Positions 1 through 7,240 of a DNA stretch of 11,327 nucleotides are shown piece by piece (positions within the stretch are counted from its first letter, which is position 1; each line of letters begins with the position of its first letter). This DNA comes from Planctomycetia bacterium (lineage in GTDB: Bacteria > Planctomycetota > Planctomycetia > Gemmatales > Gemmataceae), in assembly GCA_022616395.1 (NCBI GenBank), contig JAKEEV010000895.1, positions 1-11,327 on the forward strand, read 5' to 3'. Under the pieces are notes generated by a model. That model saw only the letters and a program-made list of their open reading frames with translations. It did not search any database and was not told the origin of the DNA. The translations under genes and the position numbers were made by a program.

Positions 1-65
1 CCCTCCGAGCAGTGCGACTGGAATGAACATTACCACTTGCCTGGCTTGACAGGTAACTTCCGCTC

Positions 66-1259
66 ATGACACGACCCGCTCTGACCGTCCGACAGGTAAT
101 GCAGTCAGAACCGGTAGTGGTGCCGCTCAGTTGCCCACTCCGCGAGGTGATGGACCGGATGAACCACTTGCGCATCGGCGCGGTGATTGTGATCGAGGGT
201 GACGAACTGTGTGGGATTTTCAGCGAACGCGATCTACTTCGGCGCGTGGTTGACGCTGATCCCGGCTGGCGGGTGCGACCGGTGAGCGAGTGGATGACAC
301 CCAATCCACACACCATCGCGCCGGATGTCGGTTGGGATGAAGCCGTATCGCTCATGGATCGACTTCGCGTGAGGCATCTGCCGGTGGTGGAAGGGAAGCG
401 CGTGGTGGGAATCATCTCCACGCGAATGCTGATGAATCGACGGACGGAATACCTCAATCGGTTGGTGGAGGAGAACACCCGCGAACTGAAGCAGGCCATG
501 GACGAAGTGATCGCGCGCGATGCGGAGCTGAGATACAATCTGCGAGCTGCCGGCCGATTCCAAACCCGACTGTTGCTTCCCCACTCACCACCCGACTGGC
601 CGGAACTACACTGGGGAGTTCACTACGCACCGCTCGATCATCTCGGTGGTGATTACTACGACATCGCACACCCCGACCCCGACCATCTGGGCTTTCTGAT
701 CGCCGACGCCAGCGGACACAGCATTGCCGCGGCAATGGTGGCAATCATGTCGCGCATCGTGTTCACGGAAGTAGCGAGTTCGACACGCTCACCCGGCGTT
801 GTGCTCTCCGAGATGAACGCCCGGCTTCAGGGACTGGCAGACGAGCGGTTTGTCACGGCCTTCTACGGCGTCCTCGACCGCCGAAGCCGGGTGCTCACCT
901 ACACAAGCGCAGGCCATCCGTACCCGCTGCGGTTTCTCGCACGCACGGGGGAAGTTCAACGACTCTCCGCGCAGGGATTCATGCTGGGAATCATGCCCGA
1001 CGAGCAGTACCGGGAGAAATCGGTTGAGCTTGAACCTGGCGACCGGCTCTGCTTCTACACGGATGGTCTGATAGAGGCTCGGAACGAAGTCGGCGAAGGC
1101 TACGGAACCGAACGGCTCGAACAGACCTTCGCCGCGCACGGACTAGCAAGCGCTGGGCCCCTCATGGAATGTCTGCTCGCGGCCCAGCGCGAGTTTCGCG
1201 GAAGCCAGCTCCTCAGCGACGACGTGACGCTTGTCGTGAGTGAGTTGCGCGCCGGGTAG
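66..1259 (+). CDS. CBS-domain pair fused to SpoIIE/RsbU-type PP2C serine phosphatase
   Basis: 397 residues, cytosolic, with no signal peptide or membrane segment. Two CBS domains lie at about 7-60 (TVRQVM start, ending GIFSERDLLRRVV) and 73-127 (VSEWMTPNPHTI, ending VVGIISTRMLM). A charged helical linker, probably coiled coil, covers about 128-165. The PP2C/SpoIIE domain spans about 176-394. Its metal-binding motifs are visible: GGDYYD at 194-199, DASGHS at 214-219 (usually DxSGHG), YTDGLIEA at 331-338 and SDDVTLV at 384-390. In this family the phosphatase typically removes phosphate from serine on an anti-anti-sigma or similar regulatory protein. CBS pairs commonly bind adenine nucleotides, so nucleotide-gated activity is an inference. 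No sigma, anti-sigma or STAS gene is nearby, so the substrate is unknown. The ATG at 66 is preferred because residues 7-12 already belong to CBS1; its ribosome site is weak. The stop codon lies inside an inverted repeat. Confidence 0.93.
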   Translation: MTRPALTVRQVMQSEPVVVPLSCPLREVMDRMNHLRIGAVIVIEGDELCGIFSERDLLRRVVDADPGWRVRPVSEWMTPNPHTIAPDVGWDEAVSLMDRLRVRHLPVVEGKRVVGIISTRMLMNRRTEYLNRLVEENTRELKQAMDEVIARDAELRYNLRAAGRFQTRLLLPHSPPDWPELHWGVHYAPLDHLGGDYYDIAHPDPDHLGFLIADASGHSIAAAMVAIMSRIVFTEVASSTRSPGVVLSEMNARLQGLADERFVTAFYGVLDRRSRVLTYTSAGHPYPLRFLARTGEVQRLSAQGFMLGIMPDEQYREKSVELEPGDRLCFYTDGLIEARNEVGEGYGTERLEQTFAAHGLASAGPLMECLLAAQREFRGSQLLSDDVTLVVSELRAG

Positions 1260-1281
1260 GTGCCGCTTGCCGAGCGGTACG

Positions 1282-1411
1282 AATCAGAGCCGCGACCGTC
1301 AGGGAGCGCTTCTTCTGTGGACCGCGGCCATCTTGGCCGCTTCTTCAAGAGCGGGCCAGAGGCCTGCGGTCCATGAATAAGACACGCTCCCTCACGGTCG
1401 CGGCTCTGATT
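1282..1411. repeat. Long inverted pair of 27-bp palindromic repeat (family A)
   Basis: The arm at 1282-1308 and the arm at 1385-1411 are reverse complements with one mismatch over 27 bp. The left arm contains GAGCCGCGACC followed by GTCAGGGAGCG. The loop between them holds another nested hairpin. Lying between two convergent genes, the structure could act as a bidirectional transcription stop or an insulator (inference). It resembles REP/BIME-type dispersed elements in placement and form. Confidence 0.8.
1318..1373. repeat. Nested hairpins inside the family A pair
   Basis: TGGACCGC (1318-1325) pairs with GCGGTCCA (1366-1373). Inside it, GCGGCCA (1324-1330) pairs with TGGCCGC (1334-1340) across a 3-nt loop, and GGCC (1354-1357) pairs with GGCC (1361-1364). 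The outer and inner stems overlap by two bases, so they compete slightly at the base. Confidence 0.65.
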
Positions 1412-1412
1412 A

Positions 1413-1438
1413 CGCTCCCTGACGGTCGCGGCTCTGAT
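1413..1438 (-). repeat. Third copy of repeat family A
   Basis: This is a direct repeat of 1385-1410 separated from it by two bases, with a single difference (G here where 1385-1410 has C, in the CCCTGACGG stretch). It lies in the same orientation as the right arm and so can compete with it for pairing with 1282-1308. Confidence 0.8.
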
Positions 1439-1442
1439 GAAA

Positions 1443-1463
1443 GCCCACCGCTCTGCGGCGGGC
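1443..1463. repeat. Short GC-rich hairpin of a different sequence type
   Basis: GCCCACCGC (1443-1451) pairs with GCGGCGGGC (1455-1463) across a TCT loop with one mismatch. It is unrelated in sequence to repeat family A, so the intergenic region appears to be a mosaic of several palindromic elements. Confidence 0.6.
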
Positions 1464-1537
1464 GCTTGGACAGATTCTTGAAGTGATGCGAAATGACCAA
1501 CTGTCCCGCCCGGCAGGCGGCACCTACTTAGTCCACC

Positions 1538-4500
1538 TCACTCTTTCATTGCTTCCAGCACGCGGAACATCGCGAGGTCGGCGGGGTGAATGCCGCGTGG
1601 ATCAATTCCCCTGCGCTTCGCTTCCGTGAACGCCTTCGCCGCGTCCGCCTTCTTCTGGGGCGTTTGGCTCATTCTTACCACGGCGACGTGGAACCACCGC
1701 AGCGCGGTCGGTTCGTACCGAATCGCCTCCGCCAGATCGCGCTCGGCCGCATCATACTCCTTCAGCGTGATGCGGATGCGAGCACGCGTGTCGAGCAAGT
1801 CGCCCGTTAACCCGTTCTCGCGGGTTGCGCGGGTCACCAGTTCCAGCGCTTGTTCCGCGGTCTTCGGATCAGCAGCCAGGAGCCACGCCATATTGTTGAG
1901 CGCGACCACGTTCCGCGGTTCCGTAGCGAGCACTTTCTGGTAGTGTGTTGTTGCGCCTGCTAGGTCGAGTCGGATCGCCAGGAACTCGGCCTTGTCGAGC
2001 AGAAGCGGAATGGCCGTTGGCTCTTCCTTCAGGCAAGCGTCAAGCCACTGTTGCACCAACTCCGCCTGACGATCCGTGACCGCCCCTGCTCGCACGATTG
2101 CCAGCCCTGCCGATGCACGCACTCGTGATGGAAGGAATCGCCCAAGCTTTTCAATGCGGTCGAATGCCTCGGTCGCGCGACCATCAGCCGCAAGTACACC
2201 CGCCAGGCCGATAATCGCGTCGGGACGAGTGGAAACGAGGCTCGTGAACCGCTCCACGGCCGCGTCCGTCATCTTCCGACCCATTTCAGTTCCACGCACA
2301 TTCGGCAATCGAGTGAGTGCATCGAGTAACTCGGCGACACGCGCGGATCGAACAAGGTAATCCCCAGCGGACGCATCCGCGGCACGAGCATAGCTCTCGG
2401 CGACCGCAAGCCCGTGCTCAGGTCGGCCCGCCTTGCACTCGAACCTCGCAACAGCGGCAACGGCTCGGAAGTCGCCTCCGTGCTTGTGCATCAGCTTATC
2501 CGCAAACGTCCTCGCGGCGGCGAAGTTCCCATCTTCTACCAACTCTTCCAGAGCGGCCGTCAGGTAGAACACGTTCTCCGGGCTTTCGTTGAGCAACAGT
2601 TGGAGGCACCGTCTACTTTCGAGGCGATCATTGGCGGCTCGGTAAAGTTGCGAGAGAGCAAACAAGTCGTTTGGAGCGTTCCCTATCTTGTGAGCTGCTT
2701 CGAGAGCCACAATCGCCTTCTTGAGAACCGCGATCCGGTCAACTCCTTCGAGGTATCGCGCAAGGGTCGTCAGCACGCTGGCGGTTGCGCGCAGCTCATC
2801 CACCGTGGTTGAACCGTCTGTGGTCACATCGCGAAGCAGAACCATCGCGCGAACGCGGTCGTCGGGCTTGCCTCCGATGGCATAGATCATCGACAGATTC
2901 CGGCGTGCCCAGTTCGCATCCGCGGGCGTGATGTCTTTCTCCGCGAGGAACGCATCGAGCACCTTTGCGGCCTCCGTTGGTTGCGAGCGAGACAGTTTCA
3001 CCGACAGGCGGGCTTGAGCCAGCGCCCGCTTCTCGTCAGGTGTGGTCGCGGATGGAATATAGGTACTCCCGGCCGCGGTATCGCAATAGACAGCGACAAG
3101 TGCCGCATAAGCGGGAACGCGGAACTTCCCCTTGGCGGCGCTGATGAGTTCTTCGCCAGCGCTTGCGTTCTCCTTCGACACGAAGATCGCCTTGCGGAGC
3201 CAGTCGTCGGGGGTTGTTCCCGGTCGGTTGATGGCGTCGTCGAGAAGCGTGAGCGCTTCGGGTTGCTTGAGGCGCACCGCAGTCTCGGCCATCCACCCCA
3301 ACCCGCCTGGCTCGCGTTCCACCAGCGGCCGACAACGCGCCAGCATCCCCGGCACAACGGCCGGAGGGACTTTCCTCAAAACGTGACCCACCAGTCTGCG
3401 GAACGGCTCGCCCGCCCAGCGCGGATCACTTGCCAACTGAACCAGGAGTTGCCCAGCGCGCTCGGTTGCGCCCGTGCGTGCCAGATGCACGAGCAGAGCT
3501 TCCGCGGATTCGTAGCGCGTTGGTTCCAGGAGAAACGCGCGTTCGGTGAGACTGGCGGCAGTCGATTCATCACCTGTCAGTCGCTTGAGGCGAGCCAGAG
3601 CGAGGCACACATCCGCGCGGGTCGGGCTTGAGCCAAAGGCGGTGATTAACTTCTGGGCTGCTTTCCCCGCCTCCGTCGGTGTTGCAGTCCGGGCATCGCA
3701 CAGCGCGATGGATGGACTCGATTCGCCGTCCAGTTTCACGATCGCGGATCGAGCCTCAGCGTGGATCGCGTCTCCTGGAGTCGCTCGATCATGAAGCTTG
3801 AGCCACAAGGCGACATCGGCCGGGCGTCTGGCGATGAGTCGGCGTATCGTGGAGACCACATTGGCTTGATCGTCGAGTCGGTCATAGACCTCGATCAGCC
3901 CAGCGAGCAATCGGGTCTGCTCGATCTCCGGCCAGCTTTCGATTCTCTCCACCAGCCGAGCGATTGGCCTGACTCGCCCCGGTTCGCGGGCGTAGAGAAT
4001 CGCGCGCGCAAGCCGGACATCGACACAATCACCTGTCGCGGCCTGGGCTTCATCGACGAGAATCAACCCCATCGCGCAACCGCTCAGGTCCGCGGTCATT
4101 CGCGCGAGGATTCCCCACAGGCGTCCGTCGCCCGGTCGGCGAATCGCTTCCTGGCGAAGTAGTTGCACGGCCTCGGTCAGCCGGCCCTGAGCGGCAAGCA
4201 CTTCGGCGCGCAGAATCGACGGCTCGGACGATCCGCGCGGAAATCGCGATGCCAGCGCCATGGTCGCGTTCTCGAGCTTCCGCCAGTCTTCGGTCGTTCC
4301 TCGTGCGCGAAGGATTCGCGCTTTGAGTCGTACCCACTGAGTCACAACCGCTCCGGTCGCGTAGGGCGACTGCACCGCCGCGTCGAGTTCGCGAAGCGCA
4401 TCTTCAAACTTGCCGAGATTGAGGTAGAGATTGCCCAGTCCGACGCGGCCCGGAACGCTCTTGGGGTCCGCGTTGGTCACGCGCTGGTAGGCTTTCTCTT

Positions 4501-5740
4501 CGGAACCGGGATCACCGAGTTGGTGGAAGCACTGAGCCAGGAGCACGTTTAACTGCATCTCCAGTCCCGGAAGGTTGACTGTCTCTCTGCGAAGAGACTC
4601 GATCATCGCCACCGCGTGTTGCCACTGGCCTTCGCGCATTGCCACGCGGGCTTTGAGATACTTCACCTGGACCGCAGGCGCTTTGCGGGCTTCGAGTCGG
4701 CGCAGAATCTCCGCGGTGCGCATCGTGTCTCCGTGCTGCACAAGCAGATCGGCGAGTGGCACAAGTAAGTCGAAGCCCTCCGGCGTGGCCTTCAGCCCCT
4801 CCTCAAGCACCGTGATCGCCGTGGCGGAATTTCCGCGAATCAGTTCCAGCCACGAGAGGCTGCGGATCAACTTGAGGTTTCGCGGATACAGGGAAACGCC
4901 TTCGCGGAGCAGTGCGTGGGCCGCGGCGATGTTGCGGTTCTTCTGCATGATGTCCGCAAGCAGTATGGTGGCCTCCGCATTCTCCGGGTCGAGTTCAAAG
5001 ACGCGCTGGAGGTCTTGCGCGGCCCGGACAAGATCGCCTCCAATCGCGGGGCGAATCCCTGGCTCTTCGGCGGTGAATGCCTCAAAGCGAGCGCGAATCA
5101 GGTAGACGTCTGGTTCCAGAGGAAGCGCGCGCACCATGCGGTTGAGCACATCGCGAGCACCCGGAGCATCGTCCATGTTCTTCCACACCAGTTGCGCGAG
5201 GCGCTGATAGCCGATCATCTCCTGTGGGGCGTGCGTGATGGCCGTTTCGTATGACCGACGAGCCTCGGCGAGCTGGTTCAATCCCGCCTGAGCCGCGCCG
5301 AGTTGCTGCCAGAGCGAGGCTTCCGCGGGATACTTCTGGAGTAGCGCTTCGGCGTGTGTGACCGCGTCGGAATAGCGACCCAGTTTGAGCGCGATTGCCA
5401 GCGCGTCTCGGCGGATGGCATCCCGGTTGGGATCGAGTCGCAGAATCTTGTCGTAGAGGAACAGCAGTTCGGCCTGCCCGCGCGTGCTGGGATTGCGTCT
5501 GGTCAGCAACTCCGCGAGTCGGATGTGCGCATCCACATCGTCGGGGTGGAATTCAAGGTACTGACGGAGGTAGTGAGTCGCGAGGTCGAGCTTTCCCGCT
5601 TCAGCAGCTCGCTCGGCCTGTTGCCGCAGAGCCGCCGGGATTCGGCGCGACTGTACGGCATGAGCACCGAACAGCGCTCCGCTGCTGACCAAGAGAACGA
5701 GAATCAACTTGACGAGGAAGCGCTTATTGATGGTCGGCAT
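1538..5740 (-). CDS. Very large membrane-anchored tetratricopeptide (TPR) repeat protein
   Basis: 1400 residues from the preferred ATG at 5740. The N terminus is short and basic (MPTINKRF), followed by a hydrophobic segment at about 8-29, which suggests a membrane anchor with the rest outside the cytoplasm. TPR-like helical hairpins are clearest in the first ~500 residues (for example AGKLDLATHYLRQYLEFHPD, and GNLYLNLGKFEDALRELDAA). They are clear again near the C terminus (VALNNMAWLLA, then KEYDAAERDLAEAIRYEP). The middle is helical but more degenerate. TPR arrays bind proteins; no enzymatic domain is visible, so the role may be a scaffold, though the partner is unknown. An in-frame GTG at 5857 would add 39 residues but lies at the edge of a tandem repeat, lacks a ribosome site and would bury the hydrophobic segment, so it is disfavoured. 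An intrinsic terminator upstream suggests this gene has its own promoter. Confidence 0.88.
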   Translation of the reverse strand: MPTINKRFLVKLILVLLVSSGALFGAHAVQSRRIPAALRQQAERAAEAGKLDLATHYLRQYLEFHPDDVDAHIRLAELLTRRNPSTRGQAELLFLYDKILRLDPNRDAIRRDALAIALKLGRYSDAVTHAEALLQKYPAEASLWQQLGAAQAGLNQLAEARRSYETAITHAPQEMIGYQRLAQLVWKNMDDAPGARDVLNRMVRALPLEPDVYLIRARFEAFTAEEPGIRPAIGGDLVRAAQDLQRVFELDPENAEATILLADIMQKNRNIAAAHALLREGVSLYPRNLKLIRSLSWLELIRGNSATAITVLEEGLKATPEGFDLLVPLADLLVQHGDTMRTAEILRRLEARKAPAVQVKYLKARVAMREGQWQHAVAMIESLRRETVNLPGLEMQLNVLLAQCFHQLGDPGSEEKAYQRVTNADPKSVPGRVGLGNLYLNLGKFEDALRELDAAVQSPYATGAVVTQWVRLKARILRARGTTEDWRKLENATMALASRFPRGSSEPSILRAEVLAAQGRLTEAVQLLRQEAIRRPGDGRLWGILARMTADLSGCAMGLILVDEAQAATGDCVDVRLARAILYAREPGRVRPIARLVERIESWPEIEQTRLLAGLIEVYDRLDDQANVVSTIRRLIARRPADVALWLKLHDRATPGDAIHAEARSAIVKLDGESSPSIALCDARTATPTEAGKAAQKLITAFGSSPTRADVCLALARLKRLTGDESTAASLTERAFLLEPTRYESAEALLVHLARTGATERAGQLLVQLASDPRWAGEPFRRLVGHVLRKVPPAVVPGMLARCRPLVEREPGGLGWMAETAVRLKQPEALTLLDDAINRPGTTPDDWLRKAIFVSKENASAGEELISAAKGKFRVPAYAALVAVYCDTAAGSTYIPSATTPDEKRALAQARLSVKLSRSQPTEAAKVLDAFLAEKDITPADANWARRNLSMIYAIGGKPDDRVRAMVLLRDVTTDGSTTVDELRATASVLTTLARYLEGVDRIAVLKKAIVALEAAHKIGNAPNDLFALSQLYRAANDRLESRRCLQLLLNESPENVFYLTAALEELVEDGNFAAARTFADKLMHKHGGDFRAVAAVARFECKAGRPEHGLAVAESYARAADASAGDYLVRSARVAELLDALTRLPNVRGTEMGRKMTDAAVERFTSLVSTRPDAIIGLAGVLAADGRATEAFDRIEKLGRFLPSRVRASAGLAIVRAGAVTDRQAELVQQWLDACLKEEPTAIPLLLDKAEFLAIRLDLAGATTHYQKVLATEPRNVVALNNMAWLLAADPKTAEQALELVTRATRENGLTGDLLDTRARIRITLKEYDAAERDLAEAIRYEPTALRWFHVAVVRMSQTPQKKADAAKAFTEAKRRGIDPRGIHPADLAMFRVLEAMKE

Positions 5741-5854
5741 GTGTTCCGCATCCGTGCGACTGGCAGATACCGCGTCGGGTCGCCCATCCGAGGAAACCGC
5801 CCGACAGACCGGGCAATGGTAAGCCGGGTCGCGGACGGGTTTCAACCCCAACGC

Positions 5855-5942
5855 CACAACATATCGGAGCCGGAAGCGTCAGCGACGGTTCTTCTCTTCA
5901 CAACATATCGGAGCCGGAAGCGTCAGCGACGGTTCTTCTCTT
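5855..5942. repeat. Two tandem copies of a 44-bp unit carrying repeat family B
   Basis: Positions 5855-5898 and 5899-5942 appear identical, each beginning CACAACATATCGGAGCCGG and ending GGTTCTTCTCTT. The next three bases continue as CAC. The repeat core at 5863-5889 and 5907-5933 contains GAGCCGGAAGCGTCAGCGACGG split by no gap. Identical copies imply a recent duplication or strong conservation. Confidence 0.9.
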
Positions 5943-5987
5943 CACTCCTTTGGGAAGAGCACCGTCGCTGACGCTTCCGGCTCCGAT
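5907..5987. repeat. Perfect 27-bp inverted repeat (family B)
   Basis: The core at 5907-5933 and the segment at 5961-5987 are exact reverse complements over 27 bp with a 27-nt loop. The first tandem copy at 5863-5889 can form the same stem with a longer loop. The element sits between the terminator of the protease pair and the start of the TPR gene. It is related to family A: about 19 of 26 positions agree, including GAGCCG and CGTCAG. Confidence 0.88.
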
Positions 5988-5988
5988 C

Positions 5989-6023
5989 AAAACGAAAACC
6001 CCGCAGGAATAATTCCTGCGGGG
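5989..6023 (-). terminator. Rho-independent terminator of the protease/pseudoprotease pair
   Basis: CCCCGCAGGAA (5999-6009) and TTCCTGCGGGG (6013-6023) form an 11-bp perfect stem with a 3-nt loop. Read on the minus strand the stem is followed by TTTTCGTTTT, a broken U tract. It starts 10 nt after the stop codon of the pseudoprotease gene. Confidence 0.88.
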
Positions 6024-6033
6024 TCCAGGACAA

Positions 6034-7098
6034 TTACTTCGGATCGCCCTTGCGCGGAGTGTCGGCGGAGGCTTTTGTCGGGGCGAACTTCCCGGCCTTC
6101 ATGTCGGGCAGAAGCGGCCGGATCACTTCGCTGGGAAGAATCCAGGACTCGACTCGCCCGGCACGACAGATACCAATGCCCAGGACGTTCCCATCCAGAT
6201 CGACTACCGGCCCGCCGCAGTTCTTCGGTTCCAGAACCAGATCGCTTTGCAGCACTTCGGGGAATCCGGTTCGGCGGTTGGACAGTTCGCTGCCCATCGA
6301 GTTCTGGATGTCTCCGCGATCCTTCGGAGCGCTGACGAGAGTCACCTTGAACGCTTTGTCTTCGCCGTTACGCTTGACCTTTACGTTAACCACGTCGCCA
6401 CCCTTGAGCGATTCCAGATACTCTCGAAGGGCAGCCTGGTTGGCGATCTTCTTGCCGTTCATCTCGAAAATGATGTCGTTGGCTCTCAGCCCGGCCTTCT
6501 CGGCGGCTCCGCCCTCGCTCACTTCCGTGATCTTCGCGCCGAGCGCCTTGCCGTCATCATCCTTCGCGTCGACCGGAATGATCCCCATGAACCCGCGGTT
6601 GGGGTTGGAGATGATGCGATCGCGCCCGGTGAGTTCGCGAGTCACCACGCTGACGATCCCGACACCGATCGGATCACTGGTCGCCCCAGCAGCCGCGAGC
6701 CAGTGGCCAGATGGGATCTTCTTGGAATCGGCGAAGGTGACCGGCTTGAGTCCCTTCATGTCGATCTTCAGCAGAGCCAAATCCGTGTCCTTGTGGCCGG
6801 AAACGATGGTGGCCTCGTACTCGGTTCCATCCGACAGGCGAACCGAGATCACGCCCTTCAACTCGCTGAACTTGGTGAGGATATAGCCATCGGAGTAGAC
6901 GACCGTGCCTAGGGCGGCGTCCTTGTCGTTACACCGGATACGGACAGTCGATTCGGTTGCCTTCTGCACGACTGGCTTGAAGGGTGCGTGCAGTTTGGAA
7001 TCCTTGGAGATCTGGGCGGATGCTGGGGCGGCTACACAGGCGACCAGCACTGTTAGTGTCAGTTTGAAAACTGAAGCGACGAGGGAGCGAGCAGTCAT
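6034..7098 (-). CDS. Secreted HtrA-like pseudoprotease with PDZ inserted in the protease fold
   Basis: 354 residues from the ATG at 7098, which has GGAG 9 nt upstream (7108-7111) and starts a clear signal peptide ending near ASAQ at 26-29. A GTG at 7158 would put 20 residues before it and is disfavoured. Residues about 40-160 match the first part of an HtrA (S1C) protease: GTVVYSDGYILTKFSEL at 64-80, where TNxHV is expected, so the catalytic His is replaced (Ser78 by alignment); TDLALLKID at 105-113 keeps the Asp (D106). A PDZ domain follows at about 168-256 (RGFMGIIPVDA, AAEKAGLRANDIIFEMNGK). Only then comes the rest of the protease barrel: LQSDLVLEPKNCGGPVVDLDG at 283-303, with Cys294 where HtrA has the nucleophile Ser. 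The basic, Pro/Lys-rich tail ends at 354. It is probably non-catalytic and binds peptides (inference). The active paralogue lies directly upstream. Confidence 0.87.
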   Translation of the reverse strand: MTARSLVASVFKLTLTVLVACVAAPASAQISKDSKLHAPFKPVVQKATESTVRIRCNDKDAALGTVVYSDGYILTKFSELKGVISVRLSDGTEYEATIVSGHKDTDLALLKIDMKGLKPVTFADSKKIPSGHWLAAAGATSDPIGVGIVSVVTRELTGRDRIISNPNRGFMGIIPVDAKDDDGKALGAKITEVSEGGAAEKAGLRANDIIFEMNGKKIANQAALREYLESLKGGDVVNVKVKRNGEDKAFKVTLVSAPKDRGDIQNSMGSELSNRRTGFPEVLQSDLVLEPKNCGGPVVDLDGNVLGIGICRAGRVESWILPSEVIRPLLPDMKAGKFAPTKASADTPRKGDPK

Positions 7099-7107
7099 CG
7101 GTCGAGA

Positions 7108-7111
7108 CTCC
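7108..7111 (-). promoter_or_regulatory. Ribosome binding site deciding the start of the pseudoprotease
   Basis: Minus-strand GGAG with a 9-nt spacer to the ATG at 7098. It supports that start over the upstream in-frame GTG at 7158. Confidence 0.6.
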
Positions 7112-7240
7112 AGCGTTGGGGATCCTGAGAGGTACTTAGCGGTTTTGGAACACGGCACGAGTTGGGCGGCTCGTGGGGGAAGGGGTTATCGTTCGGCGCT
7201 TGCCAGAATATTACCGCGTGGAGAGGCGCGGTCTTACAGC

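Larger units (their letters stand above)
1256..1527. repeat. Outer inverted repeat framing the convergent intergenic region
   Basis: A 16-bp arm at 1256-1271 (GTAGGTGCCGCTTGCC) matches the reverse complement of 1512-1527 at 15 of 16 positions. The left arm contains the TAG stop of the phosphatase gene. The right arm ends 10 nt before the TPR gene's stop codon. Everything between the arms is non-coding and filled with smaller hairpins. The arms may be two copies of a dispersed repeat rather than one functional structure. Confidence 0.7.

Noticed and set aside
1..65. Possible gene end at the window's left edge
   Set aside because: Too short to support any frame; no recognisable coding sequence or terminator seen.
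1256..1527. Possible insertion sequence with terminal inverted repeats
   Set aside because: No open frame for a transposase fits inside 270 bp and no target-site duplication was seen. A non-autonomous palindromic element remains possible.
2981..3631. 216-codon open frame on the plus strand inside the TPR gene
   Set aside because: Composition is typical of a shadow frame (rich in Arg, Ser and Ala without domains), and the minus-strand protein is intact across it.
5741..5857. 39-residue N-terminal extension of the TPR protein from a GTG, including CPVC
   Set aside because: The GTG lies at the edge of the tandem repeat without a ribosome site, and the extension would precede a typical basic-plus-hydrophobic anchor. 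It could still be real if homologues share the CPVC.
5354..5971. 205-codon open frame on the plus strand opposite the TPR gene start
   Set aside because: It is antisense to a clear coding region and runs through the repeat block; it has no recognisable domain or ribosome site. Long antisense frames are expected at this GC content.
5855..5987. Possible CRISPR array from repeated units
   Set aside because: The two 44-bp units abut with no spacers and the third copy is inverted. No cas genes are present.
6247..6912. 221-codon open frame on the plus strand opposite the pseudoprotease
   Set aside because: It is a shadow of a gene with strong family matches; no ribosome site or domain seen.
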